39,990 nt of DNA, taken from contig JBLWGC010000045.1 of assembly GCA_048772705.1 (NCBI GenBank), forward strand, positions 1-39,990, given 5' to 3'. Under the pieces are notes generated by a model. The model did no database searches, was not told the origin of the DNA, and was given only the letters and a program-made list of their open reading frames with translations. This DNA comes from Leidyana gryllorum EB-2025a (lineage: Eukaryota > Apicomplexa). Both the position numbers and the translations under genes were made by a program. Below, in pieces: positions 29,185-37,032 of this stretch; the stretch's first letter is position 1; each line of letters starts with the position of its first letter.

Positions 29185-29264
29185 CCGGGGGTAGCTCAGT
29201 TGGTAGAGCATCTGACTGTGGTGCTGGCATCAGGTAGTCGGCGGTTCGATTCCGTCCCACCGGA
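29185..29264 (+). tRNA. tRNA-Tyr body with anticodon GTG
   Basis: Tyr body with the usual 7-nt intron, but GTG (His) at 29218-29220; the last anticodon-stem base also differs (TCAGG). The partner at 38921 has GTA. Confidence 0.87.
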
Positions 29265-29453
29265 AGTAGAGTGGTGGTTGGCAGACTGCTACTCAACCTG
29301 ATGGGTTTTGGCAGACATCGTTGATGGGCCAATTGGAATGAATCTGGCGAAGAGTCCATGCATATACAACTCAAATCTTGTCTTAGCTGTCGCAGCAGCA
29401 TATCTTAGACAACCTTGAAGAGACGTGGCGTATTAAGTCAACAACTGACAGAC

Positions 29454-29524
29454 GGGCTGTTCTGGGAATCAAACCCAGCACTCCTTCCACCCAAGGAATG
29501 ATCATACCACTAGACCAAACAGCC
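29454..29524 (-). pseudogene. tRNA-Pro with six-base anticodon loop
   Basis: 71 nt; loop TTGGGT lacks one base and the stem end is mispaired; T loop TTTGATT. Same in 39190. Confidence 0.78.
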
Positions 29525-29608
29525 GACTGGTCGGTGGTGCGAATTGCTGGTAGAGTCGGGAGACTGGTCAATGTCAAGAACCACCAAATGCTATGGGGTC
29601 TGCACAGC

Positions 29609-29681
29609 GGGCGACTACCTCAAATGATATAGCACTCGCTTAACATGCGAGAGATACTGGGATCGATGGCCAGGTCGTCCA
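29609..29681 (+). tRNA. tRNA-Ala body with anticodon AAC
   Basis: GGGCGAC/GTCGTCC acceptor and paired CTCGC/GCGAG stem as in Ala, but loop TTAACAT gives AAC (Val). A few D and T arm changes. The duplicate at 39345 is the same. Confidence 0.85.
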
Positions 29682-29693
29682 AAGTACGTACGG

Positions 29694-29739
29694 CTGCACG
29701 TGGCGGGAGTCACTCTGAAGGGTCGCAGACCACAAGTGC
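29694..29739 (-). pseudogene. tRNA-Gly (TCC) remnant
   Basis: Shorter form of 27916, between Ala and Asn. Confidence 0.6.
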
Positions 29740-29776
29740 GAGAGCAGGGCAGTCAGTGTCTGGGGTGCCTCTGAAA

Positions 29777-29849
29777 CGGTCCTGGCAGGTTTCGAACCTG
29801 CAACTTTGTGGTTAACAGCCACACGCTCTGCCGACTGAGCTACAAGACC
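29777..29849 (-). tRNA. tRNA-Asn-GTT: tRNA-Asn (GTT)
   Basis: 73 nt; one variable-region change (TGCAACTT); all stems intact. Confidence 0.94.
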
Positions 29850-29991
29850 CAGCTACAATGTTTCAGAGGTTGGTAGAGAGACCCTCCTCTTTCTACCGCA
29901 GGATTCTGCAACCGTTGTTGTAGGTGCACCCGACAGACCACGTCTTGCAAGAGGGTACGGCTCTCGGCGAAAGCTGCAGCTGAGGGAGTTG

Positions 29992-30064
29992 TCCACTGTA
30001 GTCTAAGTGGCTAGGATATGCGGCTTTCACCCGCACGATCCGGGTTCAAGTCCCGGCAGTGGAA
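29992..30064 (+). tRNA. tRNA-Glu-TTC: tRNA-Glu (TTC)
   Basis: 73 nt, perfect; anticodon TTC at 30026-30028. Confidence 0.95.
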
Positions 30065-30124
30065 ATCCAGCAGAGTGTGCTTGTAGGCAACGGTTTCATT
30101 CCTACTCCCAGAGACATTGATTTG

Positions 30125-30197
30125 CACCGCCCGCGGGGCTCGAACCCGCGACTGCAAGATTAAGAGTCTTGCGCTCTACCGACTGAGCTAGGGCGGC
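30125..30197 (-). tRNA. tRNA-Lys-CTT: tRNA-Lys (CTT)
   Basis: 73 nt, perfect; same body as 14425. Confidence 0.96.
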
Positions 30198-30273
30198 AGG
30201 AATGCAAGGACACAAAACCCGATAGCCCGACATCTTAAGTGGCTTTGGTACCCACCAGCCTCAATTGAAGATT

Positions 30274-30345
30274 GTCCGGGTCGTCTAGGTGCTTACAACA
30301 GCAAGTTGTGGCCGTGCATACCCAGGCCCGAATCCTGGCTTGGAT
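30274..30345 (+). pseudogene. tRNA-His remnant
   Basis: Like 14574 but with the 5' acceptor GTCCGGG closer to His; the anticodon stem is still mispaired. Confidence 0.75.
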
Positions 30346-30388
30346 AGTATGTCCCCGATGTCTCGAATGGGACTGCCCACACAACGGC

Positions 30389-30441
30389 TGACAAGAGTGG
30401 GATTCGAACCCACGCCCTTTCGGACTGCGGCCTTAACACAG
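30389..30441 (-). pseudogene. tRNA-Leu (AAG), 5' part deleted
   Basis: T arm, variable arm and anticodon arm intact; the D arm and 5' acceptor are deleted, joining directly to the Leu upstream spacer. Confidence 0.82.
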
Positions 30442-30533
30442 TGTTTTTGGCTTGCTGCTTCACGCAATTTTTTTCCATGGACCCTCGAAACTGGTAAGAC
30501 GTCTGAGGCTGAGTGGCGGCGTGTTTGCAAGCG

Positions 30534-30605
30534 TCCGAGATAGTATAGTGGTTAGTATTTCCGCCTGTCACGCGGAAGACCCGGGTTCGATTCCCGGTCT
30601 CGGAG
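30534..30605 (+). tRNA. tRNA-Asp-GTC: tRNA-Asp (GTC)
   Basis: Perfect Asp gene; anticodon at 30567-30569. Confidence 0.95.
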
Positions 30606-30626
30606 CACAGTTGATCTCGCTTAAGA

Positions 30627-30635
30627 TTTTTTTTT
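30627..30635 (+). terminator. T9 run after tRNA-Asp
   Basis: Nine T residues starting 22 nt past Asp, the longest T run in the window. Confidence 0.65.
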
Positions 30636-30658
30636 GGTGCCCGCTGAAAGTTGCGAGC

Positions 30659-30731
30659 TACAGCCACCGAGGATTGAACTCAGGACCTTCTGCGTGTTAA
30701 GCAGACGTCGTAACCACTAGACCATGGCTGC
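30659..30731 (-). tRNA. tRNA-Val-AAC: tRNA-Val (AAC)
   Basis: 73 nt; T arm with two small changes; anticodon AAC. Confidence 0.88.
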
Positions 30732-30851
30732 ACGGACCTTCCGGGCTGTGAAAGGGGCGTGTGTCTTTGGACACACGTATCCGATGAGCCCGTTCGTCGT
30801 CGCTTGAACCGACACTACGGCTCTCGTCCAAAGCCTCAACTCGGGCACTTG

Positions 30852-30885
30852 TCCACTGTAGTCTAAGTGGTTAGGATATGCGGCT
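30852..30885 (+). pseudogene. tRNA-Glu 5' half
   Basis: Glu up to the 5' anticodon stem (ATGCGGCT), then joins within two bases to the 3' end of an Arg gene on the other strand. Confidence 0.85.
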
Positions 30886-30886
30886 A

Positions 30887-30959
30887 TGATGCGGATGGGA
30901 CTCGAACCCACAACTCCCGGTTCCGAAGACCGATGCCCTCTCCATTAGGCCACCGCACC
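30887..30959 (-). tRNA. tRNA-Arg-TCG: tRNA-Arg (TCG)
   Basis: 73 nt, complete, same body as 4680. Inverted with its Arg-CCT neighbour relative to 4507-4752. Confidence 0.93.
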
Positions 30960-31058
30960 ATGGATAGGCTTCGGTCATCTCGCTACTGGTTGGGTGAAAG
31001 GGAGACACCTCGGGGCAGCCCGCTTTCGTCCCACTCAAAAGTCGGATGTGTCCCGAAT

Positions 31059-31131
31059 GCGGTTGTGGCGCAATGGATAGCGCGTTGCCCTCCTCAGGCA
31101 AAGGTTGAGGGTTCGAGTCCCTCCAGCCGTT
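31059..31131 (+). tRNA. tRNA-Arg-CCT: tRNA-Arg (CCT)
   Basis: 73 nt; loop CTCCTCA, anticodon CCT at 31092-31094; stem TTGCC/GGCAA. Confidence 0.93.
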
Positions 31132-31246
31132 TCCTGCGTGCCTTCCTTTGTGCAAAGTGGAGCACAAACTGGTGAAAGTGATCGATGGAGTTGGGAGATT
31201 GGTCATACCATGTAAAAAGAACTGGATGTACTGGGGTTTGCTGAAT

Positions 31247-31319
31247 GGGCGACTAGCTCAAATGGTAGAGCGCTCGCTTAGCATGCGAGAGGTACTGGGA
31301 TCGATGCCCAGGTCGTCCA
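31247..31319 (+). tRNA. tRNA-Ala-AGC: tRNA-Ala (AGC)
   Basis: 73 nt, perfect; anticodon AGC at 31280-31282. Confidence 0.95.
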
Positions 31320-31424
31320 AAGTACGTACGGCTGCACGTGCCCCTATTTATTTACCGAGTTGAGAGCTTTTGATTGTGCTGTGCAGCCCTTGGACAGACC
31401 TGGGCACCGCAGTATGTATGAAGG

Positions 31425-31495
31425 TTGCCTCAGAGCCCGGATTTCCGAGTTTGCATTTTACAATCACACACTCTGCCGACTAAGATACAAGAGCC
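31425..31495 (-). pseudogene. Asn-like tRNA remnant
   Basis: Related to 18444; same spacing from Ala, inverted. Confidence 0.45.
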
Positions 31496-31566
31496 AGTTA
31501 CAATATTTCAAAAGTCAGTAGAGAGACGCGTGTTGCATGTGTCCAGTCGTTCAAGCTACATACGGC

Positions 31567-31637
31567 TGCACCTGCCGGGACTCGAACCCGGGTTACGACC
31601 TTGGAAGGGTCGCATTCTACCCTTAGACCACAAGTGC
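31567..31637 (-). tRNA. tRNA-Gly-TCC: tRNA-Gly (TCC)
   Basis: 71 nt; GCACTTG/CAGGTGC, loop CTTCCAA, anticodon TCC. All arms pair. Confidence 0.93.
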
Positions 31638-31764
31638 AATTGCGAAAGAGTTGCAGCACCCCGAGACACTCGGGCGATTTCTGCGCGCCACCGTCCGCCA
31701 TACACCCTCATTGGCATGTGGTCAGGGATGGATTTCCAACATCTTCAACCTTCAGGTCATCTTT

Positions 31765-31836
31765 AGGGCACGCGCGGAGTTGGACCACGGACTTGCTGAT
31801 CTGCAGTCAGCTGCTCTACCACTGAGCTATGTACCC
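31765..31836 (-). tRNA. tRNA-Cys-GCA: tRNA-Cys (GCA)
   Basis: 72 nt; one T-loop change (TTGGACC on the plus strand) and one D-region change; anticodon GCA. Confidence 0.86.
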
Positions 31837-31932
31837 ACAAACTACCCGTCATACTTGCTCAACTCGATTCTGTCTTCTCATTTGAAGCAAAACGGCCGTT
31901 ATTGTGCACGAGCTTGAACAACAACGAGTCAT

Positions 31933-32003
31933 GCATCTGTGGTCTAGGGGTAGAATGTGTCGTTGCCACCGAGACGACCCAGGTACGATTCCCGGCAGAC
32001 GCA
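31933..32003 (+). tRNA. tRNA-Gly-GCC: tRNA-Gly (GCC)
   Basis: 71 nt; one anticodon-stem mismatch, one B-box change (GGTACGATT) and one acceptor A-C pair. Inverted relative of 11252, with the T arm kept. Confidence 0.77.
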
Positions 32004-32076
32004 GGAGGCACGCCTCAAACAGCCCTGGCAGATTGACAGAGACGCTGACAAGCTTCGGCACGAGGCCCGACCAGGG

Positions 32077-32119
32077 GGCTGTTTGGTCTGCAGGTGTGAT
32101 TTTTCCTCGCTTGAAGAAC
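32077..32119 (+). pseudogene. tRNA-Pro 5' half upstream of tRNA-Asn
   Basis: Inverted relative of 11148; six bases or so separate it from Asn. Confidence 0.7.
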
Positions 32120-32125
32120 ATTGCA

Positions 32126-32198
32126 GGTCTTGTAGCTCAGTCGGCAAAGCGTGTAGCTGTTTACCACAAAGTCGCAGTCTCGAAGCCTAGCGGTGCCG
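32126..32198 (+). pseudogene. tRNA-Asn (GTT) with decayed 3' end
   Basis: Same changed T arm and 3' acceptor as 11064; loop CTGTTTA. Confidence 0.75.
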
Positions 32199-32273
32199 GG
32201 AGCTGCGATATGCGACGCTCTGTTAGAGGTCGCAACTCTGTATTTAACTACCGGCAGGTCGCCCTACCGAGTT

Positions 32274-32346
32274 TGGACGACCTGGGTATCGATCCCAGTA
32301 CCTCTCGCATGCAAAGCGAGCGCTCTACCATCTGAGCTAGCCGCCC
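32274..32346 (-). tRNA. tRNA-Ala-TGC: tRNA-Ala (TGC)
   Basis: 73 nt, fully paired; loop TTTGCAT. The best TGC gene. Confidence 0.94.
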
Positions 32347-32406
32347 ATCCGCTCTACATGGAAAACCTTCTGCATCCAGTGGCTGACCGAGTGCCGATAC
32401 AACGGC

Positions 32407-32486
32407 TGACAAGAGTGGGATTCGAACCCACGCCCTTTCGGACTGCGGCCTTAACACAGCGCCTTAGACCACTCGGCCATCTTGCC
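32407..32486 (-). tRNA. tRNA-Leu-AAG: tRNA-Leu (AAG)
   Basis: 80 nt, perfect; diverges from Asp at 32581. Confidence 0.95.
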
Positions 32487-32580
32487 GAAGTGTTCTTGGC
32501 TCGCCACTTTACACGTTTTCTGTTGGTGAAGTCTCGAGATGGGAGGACTTTTGGGGTTTCAGGCCGGTGTGTTCGGAGCG

Positions 32581-32652
32581 TCCGAGATAGTATAGTGGTT
32601 AGTATTTCCGCCTGTCACGCGGAAGACCCGGGTTCGATTCCCGGTCTCGGAG
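32581..32652 (+). tRNA. tRNA-Asp-GTC: tRNA-Asp (GTC)
   Basis: Perfect; start of the long duplicate block. Confidence 0.95.
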
Positions 32653-32707
32653 CAGAGGTGGTTCCGCTTAAGATTCTCTCCTTTGGTTCTCGCTGAAAGT
32701 TGGGAGT

Positions 32708-32778
32708 TACACCACCGAGGATTCACCTCGGACTTTCTGCGTGTTAAGCAGACGTCGTAACCACTAGACCTTGGCTGC
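32708..32778 (-). pseudogene. tRNA-Val (AAC), T loop altered
   Basis: 71 nt; acceptor and T loop (GATTCACC on the plus strand) carry several changes; anticodon arm intact. Confidence 0.75.
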
Positions 32779-32842
32779 ATGAATGGTCCCCGCAGCCCAA
32801 GAGAAGTGGCGAAGTTTCAGGGAGTAGTGAGGACCAGTTCCA

Positions 32843-32914
32843 AGGTCGCGCCGGGAATCGAACCCAGGTCGGGAGATTCAGAGTCTCCAGTGCTAACCAC
32901 TACACCACGCAACC
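32843..32914 (-). tRNA. tRNA-Gln-CTG: tRNA-Gln (CTG)
   Basis: 72 nt, perfect. Confidence 0.95.
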
Positions 32915-33118
32915 GGTTCAGGCCACCCAAAAGAGTCGGTAGAATCATCCGGACTAGCGCTTCCTCAACTGGACACACGCAACACGGGTCTCTTTACTGA
33001 CCTCTGGGAATATTTTAGGTGGCTCATGTATATAGCGCCCAGCGTAGAGCGTTGGATTTGAGTCGGACAGAATGCTCACTTCAATCATTGAAGCAATTGC
33101 GCTCTTCGCGAATGCTAC

Positions 33119-33200
33119 CGTCAAGGGTGAGTTTCGAACTCACGCGGGTAACACCCAACGGCTTAACAGGCCGCCGCCTTAACCACTCGGCCACCTTGCC
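33119..33200 (-). tRNA. tRNA-Ser body with anticodon GTT
   Basis: Same as 20531: Ser body, Asn anticodon, one acceptor mismatch. Confidence 0.85.
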
Positions 33201-33401
33201 AAGAGTGTAATTGATCACACCTTTCGTCGGGAACCCCGTGCAAACTGTTAGTGATGTGGGTATAGCCCCTTCTAAATGTCGGTATTTGGCTCTGGAATGA
33301 CTGTTTGGCGGGGTGGAGGAAGGCCAATCGTGGTGCTTTTGCGGAGCACATCAGTCGGCTAGTTGGTCCAGTGAGTGTTTACCTCAACTCTGCCTATTTT
33401 C

Positions 33402-33454
33402 GGTCACTTGAAGGGTGAGCCTGATAAGTTCAAGTTCGCGGTCAAGCGCCGGCC
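33402..33454 (+). pseudogene. tRNA-Ile remnant (loop GAT)
   Basis: Copy of 20814. The 200-base spacer before it holds nothing recognisable. Confidence 0.55.
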
Positions 33455-33535
33455 CAACTGGGCGGGTGTGTTGTTGATGGAGCATCCCCCTGCACCCTTT
33501 TGACAGGAGGAGATGCATCGAGAGAAGTTTCACGA

Positions 33536-33609
33536 GGGAGTGTAGCGCAAGTCGCTAGCGCCCAGGTCTCATAATCCTCAAGTCGAGAGTTTAAACCTCC
33601 CCACTCCCA
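33536..33609 (+). pseudogene. Elongator tRNA-Met (CAT), decayed T arm
   Basis: As 20948 with one extra base in the D loop; T loop lacks C56. Confidence 0.72.
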
Positions 33610-33754
33610 CGGTCGGCATCGGAAGCGCCGACTAACTCGTATGGGGCGCCACCTGAGAAGAATGGACTCCAGCTGTCTGCTAGTGTCTGAGATGTTTGAG
33701 TCCAGCTCTGGGGGATCCAGTATCCGGGTCGGTGCCATCTGTCGTGGCAGAAGT

Positions 33755-33828
33755 GGTCGCGTAGCTCAGTCGGTTAGAGCGTGAGCCAAATAAGCTCAAG
33801 GTCCCCGGTTCGAGCCCGGGCGTGACCA
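33755..33828 (+). pseudogene. tRNA-Ile (AAT) with A33
   Basis: All stems perfect, but the loop is CAAATAA: base 33 is A where T is universal. The duplicate 21167 is normal. Confidence 0.83.
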
Positions 33829-33932
33829 AGTGAGGGGATCTCTGCTAAAGAGTCGCCCCGGACGCGAGGAAGCCACAACATTCTGCGACTAATACGAAAG
33901 GAACTTGTTACCAAGTTCGAGCGAGCTTCACT

Positions 33933-33980
33933 GCCGCGCCAGCTCCGTCGCTAGAGCGCAAGACTTTCAATGGTGGAGAG
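33933..33980 (+). pseudogene. tRNA-Lys remnant
   Basis: Shortened copy of 21341; ends soon after the anticodon loop. Confidence 0.5.
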
Positions 33981-34044
33981 TCCTAGTCAAACTTGCTGAA
34001 CCGTATGTGGAGCCACTGGCCGCAAAATGCCGAGTTGAACAGGT

Positions 34045-34126
34045 GGCAACTTGCCCGAGTGGTTAAGGGGGTAGACTAGAAATCTACTGGGCCTGGCCCG
34101 CGCTGGTTCTAATTCAGCAGTTGTCG
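34045..34126 (+). tRNA. tRNA-Ser-AGA: tRNA-Ser (AGA)
   Basis: 82 nt; T loop TTCTAAT and one T-stem change; the rest perfect. Confidence 0.85.
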
Positions 34127-34182
34127 TGCGATGTAGTGGAAATGATGCAATTCCCAGCATCAAAAACTCATATGCAGGGAAT

Positions 34183-34254
34183 GCCTCCTTAGCTTAGGGG
34201 CAGAGCATTCGCTTTGTAAGCGAAAGGTCGCTGGTTCGATTCCGGCAGGAGGCT
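34183..34254 (+). tRNA. tRNA-Thr-TGT: tRNA-Thr (TGT)
   Basis: 72 nt; GCCTCCT/AGGAGGC acceptor, loop TTTGTAA at 34213-34219. Intact; parent type for 13267. Confidence 0.93.
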
Positions 34255-34296
34255 TCAGTCATTAGCCTAAACATGGTTGCGATCCTCTGCCCGCAT

Positions 34297-34336
34297 TTCG
34301 GACGACGGCTTGCACACAGCACTCGGCCATCTTGCC
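34297..34336 (-). pseudogene. tRNA-Leu 5' fragment
   Basis: Same fragment as 13378. Confidence 0.6.
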
Positions 34337-34431
34337 GGAGTGTTCTTGGCTCGCCGTTCCACCCATTTCCTGTCGGTGAAATCTCAAAATGCGAGGACTT
34401 CTGGGGTTGGAGGCCGGCGAGTTTACTAGCG

Positions 34432-34503
34432 TCCGAGATAGTATAGTGGTCAGTATTTCCGCCTGTCACGCGGCATACCCTGGTTCGATTCCCGGTCTCG
34501 GAG
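34432..34503 (+). tRNA. tRNA-Asp-GTC: tRNA-Asp (GTC)
   Basis: 72 nt; variable-region and one T-stem change (ATACCCTGG); anticodon GTC at 34465-34467. Confidence 0.83.
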
Positions 34504-34558
34504 CACAGATGGCTTCGCTGAAGATTCTCTCCTTTGGTTCTCGCTGAACGTCGCGAGC

Positions 34559-34632
34559 TACAGCCACCGAGGACCGAACTCGGGACCTTTTGGGTGTTGA
34601 GCAGAAGTCGTAACCACTAAACCGTTGACTGC
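34559..34632 (-). pseudogene. tRNA-Val (AAC) with C33
   Basis: Loop TCAACAC has C at 33; acceptor and D arm worn. Confidence 0.75.
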
Positions 34633-34696
34633 ATGAATGGGCCCCGCAGCCCAAGAGGGGTGGCGAAGTTTTACGGAGCAGTGAGGACCAGTTCCA

Positions 34697-34767
34697 AGGT
34701 CGCGCCGGAAATCGAACCCAGGTCGGGAGATTCAGAGTCTCCAGTGCTAACCACTCACCACGCAACC
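34697..34767 (-). tRNA. tRNA-Gln-CTG: tRNA-Gln (CTG), one D base missing
   Basis: 71 nt; one base lost near the D stem and one T-stem change; anticodon CTG. Confidence 0.8.
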
Positions 34768-34952
34768 GCTTCAGCCCATCCCAGAAGAGTCGGTAGAACT
34801 ATCCGGACTAGCCCTTTCTCAAATGAACACACGCAACACGAGTCTCTCTACTGACCGCTGAAATAATTAACTGGCTCCTGTACATAGCGCCCAGCGTAGA
34901 GCGCTCTATTTGAGTCGGACAATCATTGAAGCACGCTCTCCGCGAATGCTAC

Positions 34953-35034
34953 CGACAAGGGTGGGATTCGAACTCACGCGGGTGAAACCCAACGGCTTAG
35001 CAGGCCGCCGCCTTAACCGCTCGGCCACCTTGCC
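34953..35034 (-). tRNA. tRNA-Ser-GCT: tRNA-Ser (GCT)
   Basis: 82 nt; complete with minor D-loop and T-stem changes. Confidence 0.9.
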
Positions 35035-35064
35035 GAGAGTGTAACTGATTACATCTTCCCTCGG

Positions 35065-35125
35065 GAAGGAAACGAATCGGCGACCTTTCGCTTACTAAGC
35101 GAATGGTCCCCTAAGCTAAGAAGGC
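35065..35125 (-). pseudogene. tRNA-Thr (AGT), T arm damaged
   Basis: Anticodon arm and 5' acceptor are sound; a deletion removes part of the D loop and the 3' end is replaced. Confidence 0.78.
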
Positions 35126-35193
35126 AATACAGGCCGAAGATCACGAATCAGTCACTGTTGACGGGGATTACTGGAGCACTTCGCTCAAGTAGC

Positions 35194-35266
35194 TTCCACT
35201 GCCGGGACTTGAATCCGGATCGTGCGGGTGAGAGCCGCATATCCTAGCTACTTAGACTACAGTGGA
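35194..35266 (-). tRNA. tRNA-Glu-CTC: tRNA-Glu (CTC)
   Basis: 73 nt; small D-loop and T-stem changes; anticodon CTC. Confidence 0.9.
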
Positions 35267-35411
35267 CGACTCACTCAGCTGCAGCTTGAGCCGAGAGCCG
35301 TACCCTCTTAATAAGACCTGGTCTGTCGGGTCAACCTACAACCAAGGGATTGCAGAATCCTGCGCTAGAAAGAGGAGGGTCTCTATATTATCCTCTGAAA
35401 CATTGTAGCTG

Positions 35412-35484
35412 GGTCTTGTAGCTCAGTCGGCAGAGCGTGTGGCTGTTAACCACAAAGTCCCAGGTTCGAAACCTGCCAGGACCG
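35412..35484 (+). tRNA. tRNA-Asn-GTT: tRNA-Asn (GTT)
   Basis: 73 nt, stems intact; one variable-region change; anticodon GTT at 35445-35447. Confidence 0.94.
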
Positions 35485-35527
35485 CTTTCAGAGGCACCCT
35501 AAACATTGACTGCGCTGCTCTCCAATG

Positions 35528-35575
35528 GCACTTGTGGTCTGCGACCCTTCAATGGTTTGGATCCCGCCACGTGCA
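35528..35575 (+). pseudogene. tRNA-Gly (TCC) remnant
   Basis: Plus-strand version of 27916, again between Asn and Ala. Confidence 0.62.
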
Positions 35576-35588
35576 GCCGTACGTACTT

Positions 35589-35661
35589 TGGACGACCTGG
35601 GCATCGATCCCAGTACCTCTCGCATGCTAAGCGAGCGCTCTACCATTTGAGCTGGTCGCCC
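35589..35661 (-). tRNA. tRNA-Ala-AGC: tRNA-Ala (AGC)
   Basis: 73 nt; complete; this is the normal counterpart of the chimera at 4319. Confidence 0.93.
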
Positions 35662-35776
35662 ATTCTGCAAACCCCAGTACATCCAGTTCTTTTTACATGG
35701 TATGACCAATCTCCCAACTGCATCGATCACTTTCACCAGTTTGTGCTCCACTTTGCACAAACGAAGGCACGCAGGA

Positions 35777-35849
35777 AACGGCTGGAGGGACTCGAACTCT
35801 CAACCTTTGCCTTATGAGGGCAACGCGCTATCCATTGCGCCACAACCGC
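35777..35849 (-). tRNA. tRNA-Arg body with anticodon CAT
   Basis: Same body as Arg-CCT at 4507, but loop CTCATAA gives CAT (Met); one T-stem change. It lacks initiator or elongator Met features elsewhere in the body. Confidence 0.87.
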
Positions 35850-35949
35850 ATTCGGGACGCATCCGACTTTTGAGTTGGACGAAAGCGGGCTGCCCCGAGG
35901 TGTCTCCTCTTTCACCCAACCAGTATCCAGATAACCGAAGCCTATCCAT

Positions 35950-36022
35950 GGTGCGGTGGCCTAATGGATAGGGCATCGGTCTTCGGAACCGGGAGTTGTG
36001 GGTTCGAGTCCCATCCGCATCA
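35950..36022 (+). tRNA. tRNA-Arg-TCG: tRNA-Arg (TCG)
   Basis: 73 nt; complete; anticodon TCG at 35983-35985. Confidence 0.93.
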
Positions 36023-36105
36023 TAGCCTCTCACTCGGAAGACGTTCAGTTTCGACCGAGGCAAGCTTGCTAGCTGTATGGGGAGCCACTGCCGCGCATGT
36101 CGAGT

Positions 36106-36164
36106 TGAAGTGCTAGTGATATGATTTTCCTTCGCTTGTGGGAGTGCTCGATTCGATCCCCGTG
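36106..36164 (+). pseudogene. tRNA-Pro remnant
   Basis: Copy of 4836. Confidence 0.5.
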
Positions 36165-36229
36165 GGTTGCAGACAGCTGGAAGTAGAAATTGCCCGAGTC
36201 TCTCGGGGTGCTGCAGATCTTTCGCAATT

Positions 36230-36300
36230 GCACCTGTGGTCTAAGGGTAAGATGCGACCCTTCCAAGGTCGTAACCCGGATTCGAGTCCCGGCAGGTGCA
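36230..36300 (+). tRNA. tRNA-Gly-TCC: tRNA-Gly (TCC)
   Basis: 71 nt; GCACCTG/CAGGTGC acceptor fully paired; loop CTTCCAA, anticodon 36262-36264. Confidence 0.92.
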
Positions 36301-36366
36301 GCCGTATGTACTCGAACGACCTGTCTATAGGTGAAGAGAGGGGACGACTCAATACAATACAACGGT

Positions 36367-36446
36367 TGACAAGAGTGGGATTCGAACCCACGCCCTTTCG
36401 GACTGCGGCCTTAACACAGCGCCTTAGACCACTCGGCCATCTTGCC
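36367..36446 (-). tRNA. tRNA-Leu-AAG: tRNA-Leu (AAG)
   Basis: 80 nt, perfect. Confidence 0.95.
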
Positions 36447-36541
36447 GAAGGGTTCTTGGCTCGCCACTTTACACGTTTTCTGTTCGTGAAGTCTCGAGAA
36501 GGGAGGACTTTTGGGGTTGAAGGCCGGTGTGTTTGTGAGCC

Positions 36542-36613
36542 ACCGAGATAGTATGGTGGTTAGTTTTTCCGCCTGTCACGCGGAAGACCCGGGTTCGATT
36601 CCCGGTCTCGTAG
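36542..36613 (+). pseudogene. tRNA-Asp (GTC) with internal T5
   Basis: Anticodon and T arms intact, but the D arm holds TTTTT at 36564-36568, a Pol III stop inside the gene, and two acceptor pairs are broken. Confidence 0.8.
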
Positions 36614-36665
36614 ATAGATAGTCTTCCGCTCTAGATTCCGTGATGCTTGCCTGAACGATGCGTGT

Positions 36666-36735
36666 TACAGCCACCGAGGATTGAACTCGGGACCTTCTGC
36701 CTGTTAAGCAGACGTCGTTACCGCTAGATGGCTGC
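36666..36735 (-). pseudogene. tRNA-Val (AAC), short form
   Basis: 70 nt; same missing D-region bases as 13624; anticodon arm with one change. Confidence 0.75.
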
Positions 36736-36885
36736 ACGGAGCTTCCGGACTGCCGAAGGGGCGTGTGTCTCTGGAAACGCGTATGCGATGAGCCTGGTTC
36801 ATATGTACCGGCCTGTACCGGCCTAAGTTGGACGGCCTGGAGTAGTTAAGACCCTTCGTTCTGTATTCAGGAATGGAGGTGTCAC

Positions 36886-36955
36886 GCATCTGTGGTTTAG
36901 TGGTAGACTGTGTCGTTGCCGCCTAGACGACCCAGGTTCGATTCCCGCAGATGCA
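36886..36955 (+). pseudogene. tRNA-Gly (GCC), worn
   Basis: 70 nt; one base missing from the T stem and two anticodon-stem mismatches. Confidence 0.75.
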
Positions 36956-37032
36956 GAGAAGCTGGCAGATGGTTGATTGAGGCACCATTCTGGGGTTTCA
37001 GGCTTGTTGTCTGCCCCTCCAATCACATCGAA

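Larger units (their letters stand above)
29172..30092. repeat. Segmental duplication, copy 1 (partner 38908-39828)
   Basis: Tyr, Pro, Ala-body AAC, Gly remnant, Asn and Glu with spacers recur at an offset of 9,736 bases with very few differences; one is the Tyr anticodon. Confidence 0.92.
30125..30371. repeat. Duplication, copy 2 (partner 14425-14672)
   Basis: Lys and His remnant with spacer; continues into a different module (Leu remnant) where the partner continues to Arg. Confidence 0.8.
32581..33838. repeat. Segmental duplication, copy 2 (partner 20016-21250)
   Basis: Same seven loci; differs by the retained Val T arm, the Ile base 33 change and one extra base in the elongator-Met D loop. 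Confidence 0.92.
35611..36160. repeat. Segmental duplication, copy 2 (partner 4341-4890)
   Basis: Ala 5' part, Arg (CAT here), Arg-TCG and Pro remnant. After 36160 an intact Gly-TCC follows where the partner has the 84-bp tandem repeat. Confidence 0.85.
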
